From positions 1-17,869 of the forward strand of contig DDCR01000122.1 in NCBI GenBank assembly GCA_002335115.1: 17,869 nt of DNA, read 5' to 3'. The notes under the pieces were generated by a model, which had not been told where the DNA came from, ran no database searches, and saw nothing but the letters and a program-made list of their open reading frames with translations. Of this stretch, positions 14,964-17,869 are shown one piece after another. The stretch's first letter is position 1, and each line of letters opens with the position of its first letter. Made by a program: the position numbers and the translations under genes. This DNA comes from Oceanospirillaceae bacterium UBA2001 (GTDB taxonomy: Bacteria; Pseudomonadota; Gammaproteobacteria; Pseudomonadales; Balneatricaceae).

Positions 14964-15959
14964 GCTAAAACGTTCTGTGGTGACCGTCGCTTGAGCTTTA
15001 TCGCTGTATCTTGCCCCTTGCACCGTGTGTTGATTGATTAGGTCGTTGAGTTCGACAACAACATGGGCTTCCAACTCTAAATCGTTGGCGACAATATTTT
15101 GCTTCAAGTGCGCCAGATTCTGGGTACCAGGAATGGCTATAATATGATCACCTTGAGTTAAAACCCAAGCTAAAGCAAGCTGAGCGGGCGTGCAGCCTTG
15201 GCGTTCTGCTAGGCTAATGTAAGCAGGCAATAGTGCCAGATTTGCTGGGTAATGTTGCGCATTAAAGCGCGGCATAGTGTGACGTAAGTCATGCTCTACA
15301 AGTTGTGAGGTGTCGTGTAGTTTATTGGTCAAAAAACCACGTGCTAGGGGACTAAAAGCGACGAAGGCTGCGCCAATTTTCTGACTCGCCTCTAGGACTT
15401 CAATTTCAACATTACGAGTCCATAAGGAGTATTCTGACTGAATAGCACTGATGGGGTGCTCAGCGTGGGCCTTATGCAAATCTGCGGCGCTTATTTCTGA
15501 AACCCCCACTGCCCCAATTTTGCCCTCTTGGCATAAATCAGCCAACGCCCCAATACTATCCTCTAGAGGCACATTCATGTCACGCCGGTGCAAATAATAA
15601 AGGTCGATGTGATCCGTTTGTAAACGCTTTAAACTGGCCTCACAAGTGGCTTTAATATATTCAGGTCTGCCATTAATACTAGGCTGACTATCAGGCTGTT
15701 GACCAAAACCACACTTGCTCGCCAGGAAGAATTCACTGCGTCTTTGGCTAATGAAATGTCCGATCAAAGACTCGTTATGACCATGGCCATAAACAGCCGC
15801 AGTGTCCAGCATGGTATAGCCTAAGTCGAGCGCTTGGTGGAGGAATTTTTCACTGTGCTTACGGCTACTCTTTTCACCATAACCATGGGACAAACTCATA
15901 CAACCTAAACTCACTGCTGATACGAGTCGATTGGCTAGCAAACGCGTGCTTTGTGGCAT
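14952..15959 (-). CDS. Aldo/keto reductase
   Basis: A 335-residue NADPH-dependent oxidoreductase of the AKR TIM-barrel family. The catalytic tetrad is complete: D52 and Y57 (LDTAAVYG), K82 (ASKCG) and H124 (YYLHRRD). Cofactor-binding regions are FSPLARGFLTN (202-212) and IPGTQNLAHLKQN (276-288), as in AKR13-like enzymes that reduce aldehydes and ketones. The substrate is not assigned. The start is ATG 15959; an AGGA lies 9 bases upstream within a 12-bp palindrome (15960-15971). It has its own extended -10 promoter at 16001-16029. It lies downstream of guaD on the same strand, across a 109-base gap, and is probably a separate unit. The 3' end is convergent with the GMC gene (33-base gap). Confidence 0.93.
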   Translation of the reverse strand: MPQSTRLLANRLVSAVSLGCMSLSHGYGEKSSRKHSEKFLHQALDLGYTMLDTAAVYGHGHNESLIGHFISQRRSEFFLASKCGFGQQPDSQPSINGRPEYIKATCEASLKRLQTDHIDLYYLHRRDMNVPLEDSIGALADLCQEGKIGAVGVSEISAADLHKAHAEHPISAIQSEYSLWTRNVEIEVLEASQKIGAAFVAFSPLARGFLTNKLHDTSQLVEHDLRHTMPRFNAQHYPANLALLPAYISLAERQGCTPAQLALAWVLTQGDHIIAIPGTQNLAHLKQNIVANDLELEAHVVVELNDLINQHTVQGARYSDKAQATVTTERFSKKD

Positions 15960-16000
15960 GGAATTAATTCCTATCTATGGACATCTCTAAAACAACCTGT

Positions 16001-16029
16001 GTTATAGCAGTTAGTAACATGGTTTAACA
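16001..16029 (-). promoter_or_regulatory. Extended -10 promoter of the aldo/keto reductase gene
   Basis: On the minus strand: TGTTAA (16024-16029) as a weak -35, a 17-bp spacer ending TGC, and -10 TATAAC (16001-16006). The TGC before the -10 compensates for the poor -35. The start point would be near 15995, a leader of about 36 bases. Confidence 0.5.
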
Positions 16030-16036
16030 CTCATTT

Positions 16037-16069
16037 ATAGCGCCAAGGATGACTTTCCTAAGCCGCTAT
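16037..16069. repeat. Imperfect hairpin just after guaD
   Basis: ATAGCG (16037-16042) and CGCTAT (16064-16069) form a 6-bp stem. After an internal loop, AGGA and TCCT form a further 4 bp. It begins at the last base of the guaD stop. No U run follows on the minus strand (AAATGAG), so it is more likely an mRNA-end structure than an intrinsic terminator. Confidence 0.3.
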
Positions 16070-17358
16070 CACTGCGCAATCCCCATGATGTTTGTTTGCG
16101 CAATCACCCGATCATCTCCCAATGTCTGCAATACAAAAATTAAGTCACGCCAGTCTTTACAATGGCCCGTACGAAACTTCAATAAGTCAGTGGCATTAGG
16201 ATCTAAGAGCAAAAAATCAGCTTCTTTACCGATGGCAAAGTTACCTATTTTATCATCCAGATCAAGGGCGGTTGCACCTCCTAAAGTGGCAAGATAGAAG
16301 CTTTGTTCTGGGCTCAAATTATGGCCTTGCAACTGTTGCATTTTATAACTATCAGCTAAGGTTTGAAGCATGTTAAAACTGGTACCCCCACCGACGTCTG
16401 TGCCCACACCAATTTTAATGCCGTGGTTTTGCAAACGCGCCATGGGAAATAGTCCAGAGCCAATAAATAAATTTGAAGTTGGGCAGTGAGCAATCGCAGA
16501 ATCTGAGGTAGCTAAGCGTTCACATTCCCTGTCACACAAGTGAATACCATGCGCAAACACACTACGCTTGCCCAACAAACCGGCTTGATCATAGACATCT
16601 AAGTAATCTTTTGCCTCTGGAAAAAGGGTCTTCACCCACTTAATTTCATCTATATTTTCGGCTAGGTGGGTATGCAGGTATACCCCCTTATGTTCAGCCA
16701 ACAAGCGCCCTGCAGCAGCTAATTGTTCTGCAGTTGATGTGGGGGCAAAACGAGGAGTGACGGCATATTGCAAACGATCTACCCCATGCCATCGCTCAAT
16801 AAGCTGCTTGCTTTGTAGGTAACTTGTAGATGCCGTATCGAGCACCTCAGATGGCGCGTTGCGGTCCATCATAACCTTACCAGCAATGAGCCGCATATGG
16901 TGCTTTTGTGCCTCCTTAAACAAAGCATCCACAGAGGCTGGATGAACAGAGCAAAACACTAAGGCCGTAGTGGTACCATTGGTCAATAATTGATCAATAA
17001 ATACCTCAGCCACCGCAGCGGCTTTTAGTGGGTCTTTAAAGTGAGCCTCAACGGGAAAGGTGTAGGTGTTTAACCAATCTAATAACTGGGTGCCATAAGC
17101 TGCAATCATTTCAGTTTGTGGATAATGAATATGACAATCTACAAATCCTGGCACCATTAAATATTCACTACAATCTTCGACCTGAGACAATTGTGCAGGC
17201 ATTAATTCATGCACAAGAGACTCATAATCACCCATTTTATAGACCTTGCCATGTTGCAGCCACAGTAGCGCATCAGGCCGATAGTCAACTGCTGCTGCGT
17301 CCTTATCAGGTTCTGCCAAACAGTGTAATAGAGGGCCACGCATTAAACGTTCAGACAT
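16069..17358 (-). CDS. guaD: Guanine deaminase
   Basis: A 429-residue amidohydrolase that converts guanine to xanthine and ammonia in purine salvage or catabolism. The family hallmark VDCHIHYPQTEMIAAYG (73-89) is present, with metal ligands H76 and H78, then H231 with the catalytic E234 (LHTHLAEN, 228-235), H270 (FAHGIHL), and D321 (GVGTDVGGGTS). The stretch LLDWLNTYTFPVE (92-104) is characteristic of bacterial and animal guanine deaminases. Length is normal. The ATG overlaps the end of xdhC by 8 bases, so both are translated from one transcript. Xanthine made by GuaD is the substrate of the dehydrogenase that XdhC matures, giving a coherent guanine-to-urate path. Confidence 0.96.
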   Translation of the reverse strand: MSERLMRGPLLHCLAEPDKDAAAVDYRPDALLWLQHGKVYKMGDYESLVHELMPAQLSQVEDCSEYLMVPGFVDCHIHYPQTEMIAAYGTQLLDWLNTYTFPVEAHFKDPLKAAAVAEVFIDQLLTNGTTTALVFCSVHPASVDALFKEAQKHHMRLIAGKVMMDRNAPSEVLDTASTSYLQSKQLIERWHGVDRLQYAVTPRFAPTSTAEQLAAAGRLLAEHKGVYLHTHLAENIDEIKWVKTLFPEAKDYLDVYDQAGLLGKRSVFAHGIHLCDRECERLATSDSAIAHCPTSNLFIGSGLFPMARLQNHGIKIGVGTDVGGGTSFNMLQTLADSYKMQQLQGHNLSPEQSFYLATLGGATALDLDDKIGNFAIGKEADFLLLDPNATDLLKFRTGHCKDWRDLIFVLQTLGDDRVIAQTNIMGIAQ

Positions 17359-17869
17359 ATTCTAAGCTCTCGTTATTTAGCGGCACTGGGTTTGCCTTAG
17401 CAAGGCATTTTTGGTGTTTCAAATCAAAGTTTTGATACAAATCCATCACTTGAGCAGCAATGGCGATGGCGACTTCCATGGGTTGCTTGCCACTGATTCC
17501 AGCTTTTCCCATAGGGCAATTTAAGTGACTGATGGAATTTACAGAGTAATCCTTAGCAGCCAACCTTTGGCGGAACTTACGGCCTTTAGTGACTGAACCA
17601 ATGACCCCCAGATAATAAGCATCACCCCGTTTGAGTATGGCTTCAGTGAGCGCCAAATCAACCCCATGATGATGCGTCATGACTAAGTAACAGCTATTCG
17701 CTACACAGTCTGTGATGTAATCTTGAGGATGTTCCTCCTGCATGCCCACTACCCCGTGTGGTAGTTCTTTAGGTAACATATCGTAACGGCTATCCACCCA
17801 TGTGACTTGCACGGGTAATTGCGCTAACAGAGGCACTAACGCTCGTCCAACATGACCAGCGCCAAAGAC
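17351..17869 (-). CDS. xdhC: Xanthine dehydrogenase accessory protein XdhC (5' end cut by window edge)
   Basis: The frame is open to the right edge: 172 codons and a stop at 17351. It opens in the Rossmann-type motif VFGAGHVGRALVPLLAQLPV, followed by WVDSR (XdhC C-terminal domain). Other motifs are MTHHHGVDLAL (about 64-74 of the visible part), YLGVIGS and CPMGKAGISGKQPMEVAIAIA, which correspond to the family's PIG-x-x-I-x-x-x-x-P-xx-IA region. XdhC binds, sulfurates and inserts the molybdenum cofactor into xanthine dehydrogenase. Family members run to about 250-300 residues, so about 100 are missing. xdhA and xdhB are expected just beyond the right edge. The end overlaps guaD by 8 bases. Confidence 0.92.
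   Translation of the reverse strand, partial: VFGAGHVGRALVPLLAQLPVQVTWVDSRYDMLPKELPHGVVGMQEEHPQDYITDCVANSCYLVMTHHHGVDLALTEAILKRGDAYYLGVIGSVTKGRKFRQRLAAKDYSVNSISHLNCPMGKAGISGKQPMEVAIAIAAQVMDLYQNFDLKHQKCLAKANPVPLNNESLEYV

Noticed and set aside
1..17869. CRISPR array, insertion sequence or phage defence system
   Set aside because: No regularly spaced repeats, transposase, nuclease-helicase set or terminal inverted repeats were found; every large frame is a metabolic, transport or repair gene.

Overview
The window looks like ordinary chromosome from a marine-type gammaproteobacterium with moderate GC (mid-40s percent by eye). Evidence for this: a UvrB of typical gammaproteobacterial length, a tRNA-Val(GAC), a Na/Pi-PhoU transporter, and purine-catabolism genes. 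The genus is not determined. I see no insertion sequence, CRISPR array, prophage gene or rRNA. Coding density is high and no gene-free gap exceeds about 300 bases.

Left part (1-3983): a truncated MOSC-domain (YcbX-type) gene and an enolase-superfamily gene lie on the minus strand. The enolase gene is divergent from a GMC flavoprotein dehydrogenase. The gap between them holds a 28-bp near-palindrome placed over candidate promoters for both genes, so a shared operator is likely. After the GMC gene come a tiny basic ORF, unsupported so far, and a strong hairpin that terminates the tRNA gene.

Centre (3997-9731): tRNA-Val(GAC) with a clear promoter, uvrB, a class I/II aminotransferase divergent from uvrB, an Atm1-type ABC exporter convergent with the aminotransferase (11-bp overlap), and ridA, whose stop overlaps the exporter's possible TTG start. 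The uvrB leader carries two mini-ORFs.

Centre-right (9732-14918): a minus-strand pair (Na/Pi-cotransporter with PhoU-like domain, then a HAD phosphatase joined by a GTGA overlap) is divergent from a plus-strand pair (alkaline-phosphatase-superfamily hydrolase, then a second GMC dehydrogenase). Three of the four genes concern phosphate or phosphoesters and the fourth oxidises alcohols. This is the best candidate for an uncharacterised functional module: phosphoester cleavage, phosphate handling and oxidation of the released alcohol. The transporter has no normal start codon in front of its first membrane segment.

Right part (14952-17869): an aldo/keto reductase, guanine deaminase (guaD) and a truncated xdhC, all on the minus strand. 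xdhC and guaD overlap by 8 bases and form the end of a purine-degradation operon (guanine to xanthine to urate) that continues beyond the right edge.
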